From: Elusimicrobiota bacterium
GTDB taxonomy: Bacteria > Elusimicrobiota > Elusimicrobia > Elusimicrobiales > UBA9959
NCBI GenBank assembly: GCA_003450815.1
Contig: DMES01000005.1
Location: 1-13,120 of the forward strand
Length of the DNA: 13,120 nucleotides
Direction: 5' to 3'
Part shown: positions 1-6,862 of the stretch, one piece after another
Layout of the letters: every line of letters starts with the position of its first letter
Position numbering within the stretch: the first letter of the stretch is position 1
Translations under genes and position numbers: made by a program
Notes under the pieces: model-generated
Told to the model about the DNA's origin: nothing
Seen by the model: only the letters and a program-made list of their open reading frames with translations
Database searches by the model: none

Positions 1-36
1 TCAACTGGGGATTTCAGGTTAACACAGAGGTAAACC

Positions 37-1299
37 ATGAAAAGAATACTTATTGCAATAGCGGCGACTGGTCTCGCGGCTTCAGTCTTTGCCGAAGATT
101 TCACCCTTAATACACTCAACATCTCCGACCTGAAAGCTTCACAGGAAACTTTACAGGCCGCGCCCTTGTCTATTGAAGACGCGGTGCTGGGCATAACCAA
201 GACACCCAGCCAACCCGCTCCGGCGCTGGACATGACCATCAAGCTCCCTTTCAAAGATATAAACAAGCGCATAGGCGGCCTCTGCGACGACATGAAGGTG
301 CTTGACCCGAAGGCCCCCGTGCTCTTCCGCCAGGGCGACCACCTGGTTTTCACCAATGTGAACGTGAATTACCATGGCATTGACTACGAGCCCACCGTTC
401 ACCTGAAGCCCGTTTTCGAAAAAAACAACCTTCTGGGGATAAAGTTCCTAAAGGTGGACATAGACATGGCTTTTGGCCCCGGCAAGAGCATAGGAAACAA
501 CCTGAATAAGAACGACATCATGGCGTTCCTGTCGAATTCACTGACCGCCAGTATAACGGAATCTATTGATGAAGCTTTCAAGGCCAATAACGTGTCCGTC
601 AGATCGCAGAGCATTCTCTCCTTCACTTATGACAAATCAGCCTGGAATCTGCACGCCGCTATCAGCCCCGGTTTCGTGGCGCCGCTCCTGCCCGGCCTTA
701 TAAACAACGTCAGCCTTACCTCTTTCAGTTTTGACTCCACTGGCTTCGCCCTCAGCGTTAAATCCGGCTCCGCCTCCGCCATCGCACAGCTGCCCGGTTA
801 CAATCTGGCCTTGTCGGACGGTCTGCTGACTAACTTCGTCCGCCAGTACAGCGGTCAGGATTTCAACCTTATGCCGGAAGGCCATGCCGGCGGCATCAAG
901 TTCCGCGCCGACGGCCGCATGGAAGTGTCCGGCAAAGTAAAAGCGGTCACCATGGCGCTCAAGCCCAATATCTACTTCACTATAGAGATGACGCCAGTTC
1001 TTTCGGCCCCCAACACCATACTGCTCCGCATAGAGAAAGTAAAGGTGGACAAGGCCTACAACATAAGCATACCCGGCTTTATAAACAACTGGCTGCAGGG
1101 CAGGATAATAGACAGCGTAGTAACCACCCTGACTACGGATAAGGAACTGGCCAAGGCAGCCTCCGCCCGGAAGATTGACGAGAGGACTGTGGAACTGAAA
1201 CTCAATAGCAGCACGTTCCTTCCCTCCTTCGCCAAAGGCACCGTGATACGGAACCTCAAGATAGGCAACGGCCTGATCTACCTGGCTTTTGAACTATAA
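37..1299 (+). CDS. Secreted two-repeat protein of unknown function
   Basis: Function not recognised. The 420-residue product has a Sec signal peptide (residues 1-19: Lys-Arg, hydrophobic core, cut near VFA|ED), so it should be periplasmic or exported. The mature part seems to hold two copies of one domain, about 65-243 and 254-420. Each has a helix-like segment, then paired strands, a strand ending in a Pro-Val element (KPV 124-126; TPV 319-321), a Leu-Leu...Ile...Lys-Val strand (132-140; 329-336), an amphipathic helix and a closing strand (228-241; 403-418). This alternation resembles lipid-binding TULIP/BPI-like or DUF2993-like folds; that is inference from pattern only. The start is supported by AGAGG at 26-30, six bases before the ATG. 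The gene downstream, 21 bases away, is a shorter paralogue, so the two are probably co-transcribed. Confidence 0.85.
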   Translation: MKRILIAIAATGLAASVFAEDFTLNTLNISDLKASQETLQAAPLSIEDAVLGITKTPSQPAPALDMTIKLPFKDINKRIGGLCDDMKVLDPKAPVLFRQGDHLVFTNVNVNYHGIDYEPTVHLKPVFEKNNLLGIKFLKVDIDMAFGPGKSIGNNLNKNDIMAFLSNSLTASITESIDEAFKANNVSVRSQSILSFTYDKSAWNLHAAISPGFVAPLLPGLINNVSLTSFSFDSTGFALSVKSGSASAIAQLPGYNLALSDGLLTNFVRQYSGQDFNLMPEGHAGGIKFRADGRMEVSGKVKAVTMALKPNIYFTIEMTPVLSAPNTILLRIEKVKVDKAYNISIPGFINNWLQGRIIDSVVTTLTTDKELAKAASARKIDERTVELKLNSSTFLPSFAKGTVIRNLKIGNGLIYLAFEL

Positions 1300-1320
1300 A
1301 AAGGAAATAGGGGAAAATTT

Positions 1321-2112
1321 ATGGAAAGCACCTTCAAAAAAATAACAACACTCAGTCTGCTGACCTGCGTCGCACTTTTAGCTTCAGGCGGGCTGGTTTC
1401 AGCTTCTGACTTCAACCTGGCCGGAATGAACGCCGTTGATATTCAAGGCATGCAGTACAAAATAAAAGCCGCCCCGGCCCCCCAATCTTCCGCGGCCGAC
1501 ACCATAGGAGTGGACGCCTCGATACGCATCCCTTTCAAGACCATAAAAAAAATGATAGTTCTGATGACAGAATCCAATAAGGATTTGAAGATAATCAAAG
1601 CCGCGGATCCGGTGCTGGTCCGCTCCGGGGAATTCCTTAAGGTGATGAATATCCGCGTGAACCTGAACGGCGTTATAGTAGAACCGGTCGTGACCCTGAA
1701 GCCTTATTTTGAAGCCCAGGATAAGCTGGCGATAAAGATCCAGCGCGTGCAGCTGCACGTTTCCATGCTCCCCACCCCCGGCACAACTTCCGCACCGACC
1801 GCTATCCCCACCCCTGCCGATAGGTCGGAACCGGAATTTAACAGGGAGGGAATGATGGCATCTATAATACTGGCCCTTACCGACGGCATTAATGGCGCCC
1901 TTAAAGACGCCCTTGCGGCCAACGGCAGCCCGCTCAAAGCTTCGGATATAGTTGATTTCAAGTACGATAAGGCCGCGTGGACCCTGCACGCCAAAGTCTC
2001 CACTTCCTCCATCAAGCGCTATCTGCCGGATGGTTTTATGGGCGACTTGCACATGACAGGTTTATCTTTTAACAACAGCGCGATTTTCATCAAGTTCCAG
2101 ACCGAACAATAA
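1321..2112 (+). CDS. Secreted single-repeat paralogue of the upstream gene
   Basis: Function not recognised. The 263-residue product has a signal peptide (about 1-29, cut near VSA|SD). The Cys at 16 is not in a proper lipobox, so it is probably not a lipoprotein. Residues 62-260 align by eye with residues 65-243 of the preceding protein: PVLVR (97-101) matches PVLFR, EPVVTLKP (121-128) matches EPTVHLKP, FKYDKAAWTLHA (213-224) matches FTYDKSAWNLHA. It lacks the second repeat and instead ends just after the first. A Pro/Thr/Ser-rich insert (149-167) replaces a short loop of the paralogue. The start has AGGGGA at 1309-1314, six bases upstream. Its last 23 bases overlap the end of the convergent membrane-protein gene. 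The pair looks like a tandem duplication with gain or loss of a domain. Confidence 0.85.
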   Translation: MESTFKKITTLSLLTCVALLASGGLVSASDFNLAGMNAVDIQGMQYKIKAAPAPQSSAADTIGVDASIRIPFKTIKKMIVLMTESNKDLKIIKAADPVLVRSGEFLKVMNIRVNLNGVIVEPVVTLKPYFEAQDKLAIKIQRVQLHVSMLPTPGTTSAPTAIPTPADRSEPEFNREGMMASIILALTDGINGALKDALAANGSPLKASDIVDFKYDKAAWTLHAKVSTSSIKRYLPDGFMGDLHMTGLSFNNSAIFIKFQTEQ

Positions 2113-2842
2113 ACACCCGGCCTACAACCGGACCAAGCGCACGCCCGATCCAGGAAAAGCATGGTTTAGCTTCTGGAGTAAGATCAGGATTGGCCAGATC
2201 GTTCAGGGTTACATGGCTCCAGATGTCAGCGATTATCTTGAAAAGTCCTATAAAAAAATAGGCCAGCCAAGCCGCCCGCAGCGATCCTGCGACAACAAAT
2301 GAAATCGTTATTACAACTGCCCACATAGCCGCCCGCTGGTATGGATACCTAACGAATTTATTGATGCATGCGTCTGTTCCCGGGCCGCGGTAGCTCTCAC
2401 GGTTCGGCCAGAAATTTTGGTAAAAGGAATAAGCGTGACTAAATAATAACGGGATGACCGAAATAAGGACGCCCGGGGCAAAGACCGTTAGTTCTGTCAG
2501 ATGTTTTTTCGCTAAATCCCAGTGCCCGGCGTATGCCAGCGCGAAGGTGAAAAAGACCATGAAAAAACCGGCTCCGATAAAAAGCAGCACAAACATGGCT
2601 AGAAGATAAAGAGGGGAAATCACGGCCAACCTGGCAAAGGAAAATATCCAGATAATGCTCATTTCCCACCAGTAGACTGCGGTCAGTTGCTGCAGGCCGC
2701 CGAAAAAGCATACGGAGAGCATGGTTGTCAGGTTGGCGACTACCAGCCAGCGTACGCTGGGCAGTTTGTAGACATCTCGCAGCATCGACAGCTTGTCGCC
2801 TGGTTCCATATTGAATAAAATTGCGCCGAGTTCTGGTCGCAT
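2090..2842 (-). CDS. DUF6498-like integral membrane protein
   Basis: A 250-residue, strongly hydrophobic protein with roughly five to six membrane segments (about 32-54, 60-80, 81-104, 118-138, 170-188, 189-206). The Tyr-Trp-Trp-Glu element (57-60) after the first segment, and the late Arg-Tyr-Pro-Tyr...Ala-Trp...Lys-Ile-Ile-Ala-Asp-Ile-Trp-Ser-His pattern (165-210), recall the LYWxEN and KTxxDLxxH signatures I associate with DUF6498 membrane proteins, whose role is unknown. The start is uncertain: no clear Shine-Dalgarno precedes this ATG, and in-frame ATGs at residues 12 and 20 are possible. The 3' end overlaps the convergent secreted-protein gene by 23 bases. Upstream on the same strand lies the response-regulator gene, separated by a terminator-like hairpin, so they are probably separate transcripts. 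Confidence 0.75.
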   Translation of the reverse strand: MRPELGAILFNMEPGDKLSMLRDVYKLPSVRWLVVANLTTMLSVCFFGGLQQLTAVYWWEMSIIWIFSFARLAVISPLYLLAMFVLLFIGAGFFMVFFTFALAYAGHWDLAKKHLTELTVFAPGVLISVIPLLFSHAYSFYQNFWPNRESYRGPGTDACINKFVRYPYQRAAMWAVVITISFVVAGSLRAAWLAYFFIGLFKIIADIWSHVTLNDLANPDLTPEAKPCFSWIGRALGPVVGRVFIVRSGT

Positions 2843-2910
2843 GTTTAGCGCGGGGCTGTAAATATTGCCGCATCTTAACCCTCGCCCTATAACCTAGCCC
2901 GCTTGTATTT

Positions 2911-2933
2911 GAAAAAGGTGCCAGGCACCTTTT
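2911..2933 (-). terminator. Palindromic GGTGCC hairpin, likely terminator of the response regulator
   Basis: AAAAGGTGCC (2913-2922) and GGCACCTTTT (2924-2933) are perfect 10-base inverted arms around one base. Read on the minus strand it lies 11 bases past the response-regulator stop and ends in CTTTTTC, the form of an intrinsic terminator. The same core recurs at 3468-3487 and 4951-4993, so it may be a member of a dispersed repeat family used as a terminator. Confidence 0.55.
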
Positions 2934-2944
2934 CACCTACAATA

Positions 2945-3370
2945 TTATTGTTTCGCGCCGGGAAAGGAATAACCAGTTGAAGAAAGCAGCGTTTTGACCT
3001 TATTTTCAAAGCTTATGCGGTCAGGAGGTTTAACCAGATAATCTGCCGCGCCCAGTTTGAAAGCGGCTTCAAGGTCATCAACTTTCTGTTCGCCTGTTAT
3101 CATTAGTACGGGGATTTTTTTTGTGGACGGTTCAAGCTTCAGGCTTTTAAGTATTTGCAAACCGGTGATTCTCGGCATCATGATGTCAAGCACAATAAGC
3201 TGCGGCTTATATATCTGCGCCATTGCCTGCGCCGTTTCGCCTTCCGAGGTTTTAATCGATTTGCATTTCAAATCTTCTAAAAATGCTTCATACATCTCCA
3301 GCATCAAACAGTCATCATCTACCAGCAGAACCAGCGGCTCCCGGGTCTTGAATATATTGAACAAGGACAT
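2945..3370 (-). CDS. Single-domain response regulator (CheY-like receiver)
   Basis: A 141-residue protein that is essentially one receiver (REC) domain, with no DNA-binding or enzymatic output domain. Visible receiver residues: the acidic cluster D18-D19-D20, phospho-acceptor D62 in LDIMMP, the switch Thr at 92 (MITGE), and K114 in the conserved Lys-Pro motif. A short N-terminal extension (1-11) precedes the first strand and about 12 residues follow the last helix. It probably receives phosphate from a histidine kinase encoded elsewhere and signals by protein-protein contact, in the cytoplasm. The start is backed by GGGGGA about four bases upstream on the minus strand and by a promoter at 3401-3431. 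No kinase or chemotaxis gene is in the window, so its pathway cannot be told. Confidence 0.93.
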   Translation of the reverse strand: MSLFNIFKTREPLVLLVDDDCLMLEMYEAFLEDLKCKSIKTSEGETAQAMAQIYKPQLIVLDIMMPRITGLQILKSLKLEPSTKKIPVLMITGEQKVDDLEAAFKLGAADYLVKPPDRISFENKVKTLLSSTGYSFPGAKQ

Positions 3371-3400
3371 AATTCCCCCACACTGAAATATTCTTATCAG

Positions 3401-3431
3401 ATTATATTAAAATTGGGATTGCAGATGACAA
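3401..3431 (-). promoter_or_regulatory. Sigma70-type promoter for the response regulator
   Basis: On the minus strand TTGTCA (3426-3431) is followed 19 bases later by a perfect TATAAT (3401-3406). It sits about 30 bases before the response-regulator start codon. The spacer is slightly long, but the -10 is consensus. Confidence 0.5.
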
Positions 3432-3467
3432 TTCGGATAAAGAGTCTTCAATCCTAGTCAAAGCGAG

Positions 3468-3487
3468 AAAAAGGCGCCTGGCTTTTT
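3468..3487. repeat. Intergenic GCCAGG...CTTTTT repeat, isolated copy
   Basis: A five-A run, GGCGCCTGGC and a five-T run form an imperfect hairpin (outer six pairs AAAAAG/CTTTTT). On the minus strand it contains GCCAGGCGCCTTTTT, one base from the GCCAGGCACCTTTT found at 2920-2933. It follows no gene end, so a plain terminator role is not obvious here. Confidence 0.5.
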
Positions 3488-3846
3488 CCATTCTAGATCA
3501 AAAGCGGCGAAGGCTCCGTGTTCCGCCAGGACCGCATTTACTACCGCGATAGGGTCATACCGGGCAGAGAGCAGGAGCAACGCGGCAGCAAAACAAAAAG
3601 GTGTGGAAAAATGCGTCCCCTAATGAATGGCCGACATTGGTTCCAAATCCCCCTCAGGCCCCGCGCCAGTATTTCACAAACCAGATTTTCTTGGACAGCC
3701 GTGGACCAAGATGCCTACCCGGGCATAGGAAACAATACTCCCCGCGTTTAGGCCTTCCGCCGCTTATCCGATAGCTTTTTTTAAGCCACAATATCTTTAG
3801 TTCGGCGGTCCATAAGCTCTTTTTTGCTATTCAGGGGATAACAGTT

Positions 3847-4935
3847 ATGATAAAAAAAGCGTTCTGGCTGGTGTTAGTTTTTGCAGCGCCTTGTTTTGCG
3901 GCTTCAAGCTCTCTTGAGCAACTTGAGAATACAGCAGGCGGATCGATACGGGAAGCAAGTTTCGCTATCCCCTCTGCTGCCGTCTATCCGGCAGACACTG
4001 CCGTAATAGCGGACTCCCCAGAAACGGAGATGGATTTGAAATCCTGGGCTTTCCCTTTACCCGCTTTACCAGCAAAGACTTACGCGGAAGCAGTAAAAGA
4101 ATTTGCAGCCTACAGGCGGGCCAAGAGTAACGGAATAAAAAACGAGGATAATCTTCCGTTTTTCCTGGGACATGGCGACAAGACGCGGGACACGGTTATC
4201 ATGATACACGGCCTTACGGATTCTCCCTGGTTTATGCGCGCGCTGGGCGAAGAGCTTTTCCAAAAGGGTTATAATGTAATCGCCCTCCTGCTTCCAGGCC
4301 ACGGGACCAGGCCTGAAGACCTCTTTCATGCAACAAAACTACAGTGGCAGCAGGAAATTGACCGCGGTTTAAACATCGCAGCCGGGCTTGGCGCCCGCGT
4401 ATCCCTTGCCGGGTTCTCAACAGGGGGCGCTCTGGCGCTGGATGCTCAGCGCAGACACCCGGAGCTGAAGGTTGAAAACATTTTTCTCTTCTCGCCGGCC
4501 CTGGCTATCAACGAAGCCGAAAGGACGAAGGCTTTTTTGGGCTGCCAAGCCCCCTGGATTACGACCCATATTATCGGACTATACTCCGAATCCAACCCGG
4601 AAAGCATCCTGGAAAACGATCCCCATCGCTACAACAAGATGGCTATTAACGGTATCTGTCAATTGTATTATCTGACACGGGACATCAAGCGCGAACGCAC
4701 AAAGATACTGGAACGCATGAGCTCCGGAACCAGGGTGTTTGCCGTGGAATCCGAATCCGATACGCTGGTCAGCCCCGGCGCCGTGACCGAATTTATTAAT
4801 TCACGCCGTAATCCATCCGATGTATACATCTGGTATCCGAAAGCGGACAACATAGCGCACGCCGACGTGACCAGGCCGGAGACCAATCCACGCTTCCCGG
4901 AACTGCTCCGCAAGCTTCAGATGTTTACCTATTAA
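3847..4935 (+). CDS. Exported alpha/beta-hydrolase (esterase/lipase-like)
   Basis: A 362-residue serine hydrolase with a Sec signal peptide (1-18, cut near CFA|AS), thus acting outside the cytoplasm. After a variable region (about 20-110), the alpha/beta-hydrolase core shows the oxyanion His-Gly (HGLTDSP, 121-127), LLPGHGT (148-154), the nucleophile elbow GFSTG with Ser191, the acid Asp305 (ESESD) and His338 (NIAHAD): a complete catalytic triad. The HG...LPGHG pattern is that of carboxylesterase and monoacylglycerol-lipase-like enzymes, so hydrolysis of a carboxylic ester such as a lipid or acyl ester is likely. The substrate cannot be read from the sequence. The start is supported by AGGGGA at 3833-3838. 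It appears monocistronic: a strong hairpin follows the stop. Confidence 0.9.
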   Translation: MIKKAFWLVLVFAAPCFAASSSLEQLENTAGGSIREASFAIPSAAVYPADTAVIADSPETEMDLKSWAFPLPALPAKTYAEAVKEFAAYRRAKSNGIKNEDNLPFFLGHGDKTRDTVIMIHGLTDSPWFMRALGEELFQKGYNVIALLLPGHGTRPEDLFHATKLQWQQEIDRGLNIAAGLGARVSLAGFSTGGALALDAQRRHPELKVENIFLFSPALAINEAERTKAFLGCQAPWITTHIIGLYSESNPESILENDPHRYNKMAINGICQLYYLTRDIKRERTKILERMSSGTRVFAVESESDTLVSPGAVTEFINSRRNPSDVYIWYPKADNIAHADVTRPETNPRFPELLRKLQMFTY

Positions 4936-4950
4936 CGCAGATTATTCGCC

Positions 4951-5000
4951 AGGTGCCAGGCTGCTTTTTAAAACAAAAAGCGACCTGGCATCTTTTTCTT
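4951..5000 (+). terminator. Large stem-loop terminator after the hydrolase, built of GCCAGG repeats
   Basis: Arms 4951-4969 and 4975-4993 pair over 19 positions around the loop AAAAC, with one C-A mismatch and two G-U wobbles, then run into TTTTTCTT (4993-5000). It begins 15 bases after the hydrolase stop, as expected for an intrinsic terminator. Each arm carries a TGCCAGG...GCTTTTT core like the repeats at 2913 and 3468, so it may have arisen from two inverted copies of a dispersed element. Confidence 0.65.
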
Positions 5001-5070
5001 CACCATCTGGCTGTCAGTCTCGCACACCTGCCCAGCTCTTTGTTAATATATCAATGCAAAGCGGATTACA

Positions 5071-5075
5071 AGGAG
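5071..5075 (+). promoter_or_regulatory. Ribosome binding site fixing the ettA start
   Basis: AGGAG lies five bases before the ATG at 5081. The earlier in-frame ATG at 5054 has no such site, so the shorter protein is preferred. Confidence 0.8.
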
Positions 5076-5080
5076 ACAAT

Positions 5081-6766
5081 ATGGCTGAGAAACCCGATAA
5101 AATAATTTATTCAATGGTAGGCGTCAGCAAGTATTACGATAAAAAAGCAGTGCTTAAGGATATTTATCTTTCCTATTTTTACGGCGCTAAAATCGGCGTG
5201 CTGGGCCTGAACGGCTCAGGCAAAAGCTCGCTGCTGCGCATTCTTGCCGGCCTGGACCAGGACTTCCGGGGCGAAACCGTTCTTTCACCCGGCCACACCA
5301 TAGGCCTGCTTGAACAGGAACCAAAACTAGATGAGTCAAAAACCGTGCGTGAGGTGGTAGAGGAGGGCTTGCCAGAGACTATGGCAGCCCTTAAGGAGTA
5401 TAACGCTATCAACGAAAAATTTTCCGAGCCTATGTCCGACGCGGAAATGAACGCTTTGGTGGAAAAGCAGGCCAAAGCGCAGGAGAAAATAGAGGCGCTG
5501 GACGCCTGGGACGTTGACTCGCGTCTTGAAATGGCCATGGACGCGCTTGGCTGTCCCGAAGGAGCCACCCCGGTTAAAATAATTTCCGGCGGGGAAAAAA
5601 GAAGGGTGGCGCTTTGCCGGCTGTTGCTGCAAAAACCGGACATTCTGCTTCTGGACGAACCGACGAACCATCTTGATGCCGAGTCGGTGGCCTGGCTAGA
5701 GCATCATCTGCGTGAGTACAAGGGCACGGTTATAGCCGTCACGCACGACCGCTATTTTCTTGATAATGTTGCCGGCTGGATACTTGAGCTGGACCGCGGG
5801 CAGGGCATACCCTGGAAGGGTAATTACTCGTCATGGCTGGAACAGAAAGCTGACCGTCTGCGCGTGGAAGAGAAAGCGGAAAGCGACAGGCAGAAAACCC
5901 TTAAGCGCGAGCTTGAGTGGGTGCGCATGTCACCGCATGGCCGCCAGGCCAAGTCCAAGGCCCGCATAACCGCTTATGAGAATTTGCTTGACGAGGGAAG
6001 GGAAACTCTCTCCAAAGACCTTGAAATTTTTATTCCGCCCGGCCCAAGGCTCGGCAGCCTGGTTATTGAGGCTAATAATATTTCAAAGGCCTACGGCGAC
6101 AAAGTATTGATGGATAACTTAAGTTTCTCGCTGCCGCCCGGCGGCATTGTGGGCATCATAGGCCCGAACGGCGCCGGCAAGTCCACGCTGTTTAAAATGA
6201 TAACCGGCACCGAAAAGCCGGACACAGGAAATTTTAAAGTGGGTGAAACCGTAAAACTCGCTTATTCCGACCAGTCTCGCTCTTCGCTAGAGGCAGGCAA
6301 AAATGTGTGGGAAGTTATCTCCGGCGGGGCCGACACAGTGCGCCTCGGCAAACTGGAGGTAAATTCCCGCGCTTATGTGGCGCGGTTCAATTTTACCGGG
6401 CAGGACCAGCAGAAAAAAGTAAGCGAGCTGTCCGGCGGCGAGCGCAACCGGGTGCACCTGGCCGTAATGCTTAAAGAGGGCGGGAATGTCCTGCTTTTAG
6501 ACGAGCCCACCAACGACCTGGATGTCAACACGCTGCGCGCGCTGGAAGACGCGCTTGAAAATTTCGGGGGCTGCGCCGTGGTTATAAGCCACGACCGCTG
6601 GTTCCTGGACCGCATAGCCACCCATATACTCGCCTTTGAAGGCGATAGCAGCGTGGTGTGGTTTGAGGGGAACTTTTCAGCTTATGAAGAAAACAAGCGC
6701 GAGCGCCTTGGCGCCGCTGCCGAAGTGCCTCACAGAATAAAATACAAAAAACTCACCAGGCCATAG
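5081..6766 (+). CDS. ettA: Energy-dependent translational throttle protein EttA (ABC-F ATPase)
   Basis: A 561-residue cytoplasmic ABC-F protein with two ATP-binding domains and no membrane segment. EttA is known to bind the ribosomal E site and couple early elongation to cellular energy state. Domain 1: Walker A GLNGSGKSS (42-50), an insert with the family's arm region (about 95-142), signature SGGEK (169-173), Walker B with E193, switch His222. A charged linker (about 240-325) precedes domain 2: Walker A GPNGAGKST (361-369), signature SGGER (451-455), Walker B with E475, switch His504. The N-terminus (YSM...KIGVLGLNG) and length match EttA (about 555 residues in E. coli) better than Uup or the YheS-type paralogues. 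Both catalytic Glu are intact, so it should be active. Confidence 0.95.
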   Translation: MAEKPDKIIYSMVGVSKYYDKKAVLKDIYLSYFYGAKIGVLGLNGSGKSSLLRILAGLDQDFRGETVLSPGHTIGLLEQEPKLDESKTVREVVEEGLPETMAALKEYNAINEKFSEPMSDAEMNALVEKQAKAQEKIEALDAWDVDSRLEMAMDALGCPEGATPVKIISGGEKRRVALCRLLLQKPDILLLDEPTNHLDAESVAWLEHHLREYKGTVIAVTHDRYFLDNVAGWILELDRGQGIPWKGNYSSWLEQKADRLRVEEKAESDRQKTLKRELEWVRMSPHGRQAKSKARITAYENLLDEGRETLSKDLEIFIPPGPRLGSLVIEANNISKAYGDKVLMDNLSFSLPPGGIVGIIGPNGAGKSTLFKMITGTEKPDTGNFKVGETVKLAYSDQSRSSLEAGKNVWEVISGGADTVRLGKLEVNSRAYVARFNFTGQDQQKKVSELSGGERNRVHLAVMLKEGGNVLLLDEPTNDLDVNTLRALEDALENFGGCAVVISHDRWFLDRIATHILAFEGDSSVVWFEGNFSAYEENKRERLGAAAEVPHRIKYKKLTRP

Positions 6767-6815
6767 CCAAATGCCTATGACAGGGATTTGGAGGGATGAG
6801 GCAAAAAGCGCATCA

Positions 6816-6848
6816 CTAATAAAATGTTGTTCCTCAACATTTTATTAG
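6816..6848. repeat. Perfect 14-bp inverted repeat before yceH
   Basis: CTAATAAAATGTTG (6816-6829) and CAACATTTTATTAG (6835-6848) are exact reverse complements around TTCCT. It starts about 50 bases after the ettA stop and ends 14 bases before the yceH ATG. It could be an operator, since its core is ATGTTG-N5-CAACAT, or a terminator for ettA; the lack of a T-run after the right arm on the plus strand argues against the latter. Confidence 0.8.
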
Positions 6849-6856
6849 GGTAAAAT
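6827..6856 (+). promoter_or_regulatory. Candidate yceH promoter overlapping the inverted repeat
   Basis: TTGTTC (6827-6832) and TAAAAT (6851-6856) are separated by 18 bases. A start about seven bases after the -10 would fall on or next to the ATG at 6863, giving a leaderless or nearly leaderless message. This fits the poor Shine-Dalgarno (TAGGG 12 bases away). The -35 and spacer lie inside the inverted repeat, so a bound repressor would block it. Inference only. Confidence 0.4.
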
Positions 6857-6862
6857 ATTGTC

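Larger units (their letters stand above)
3371..3846. other. Long intergenic region without a supported gene
   Basis: This 476-base stretch separates the divergent response-regulator and hydrolase genes. It holds the response-regulator promoter (3401-3431), a GCCAGG-type repeat (3468-3487) and the hydrolase ribosome binding site (AGGGGA at 3833-3838, eight bases before its ATG). A 77-codon open frame at 3518-3751 (+) lacks a Shine-Dalgarno, has an Arg-rich, low-hydrophobicity product and no recognisable motif. An open stretch of about 50 codons on the minus strand (about 3460-3621) has no ATG. I call neither. Either could be a decayed gene remnant. Confidence 0.5.

Noticed and set aside
1399..2052. 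217-codon minus-strand open frame opposite the second secreted protein
   Set aside because: Its product is Gly/His/Arg-rich with no family likeness, and the plus-strand frame has a signal peptide, a Shine-Dalgarno and a clear paralogue. It is a shadow of GC-rich coding sequence.
2439..2936. 165-codon minus-strand frame within the DUF6498-like gene
   Set aside because: Arg/His-rich product in the wrong frame of a clear membrane-protein gene; it also runs through the palindromic hairpin at 2913-2933.
3518..3751. 77-codon plus-strand open frame as a gene
   Set aside because: No Shine-Dalgarno, Arg-rich product without motifs or hydrophobic core, and unlike its neighbours in composition. Kept only as part of the intergenic description.
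3760..3846. Riboswitch before the exported hydrolase
   Set aside because: The leader is AT-rich with T-runs, but I found no conserved core of a known riboswitch class such as GEMM.
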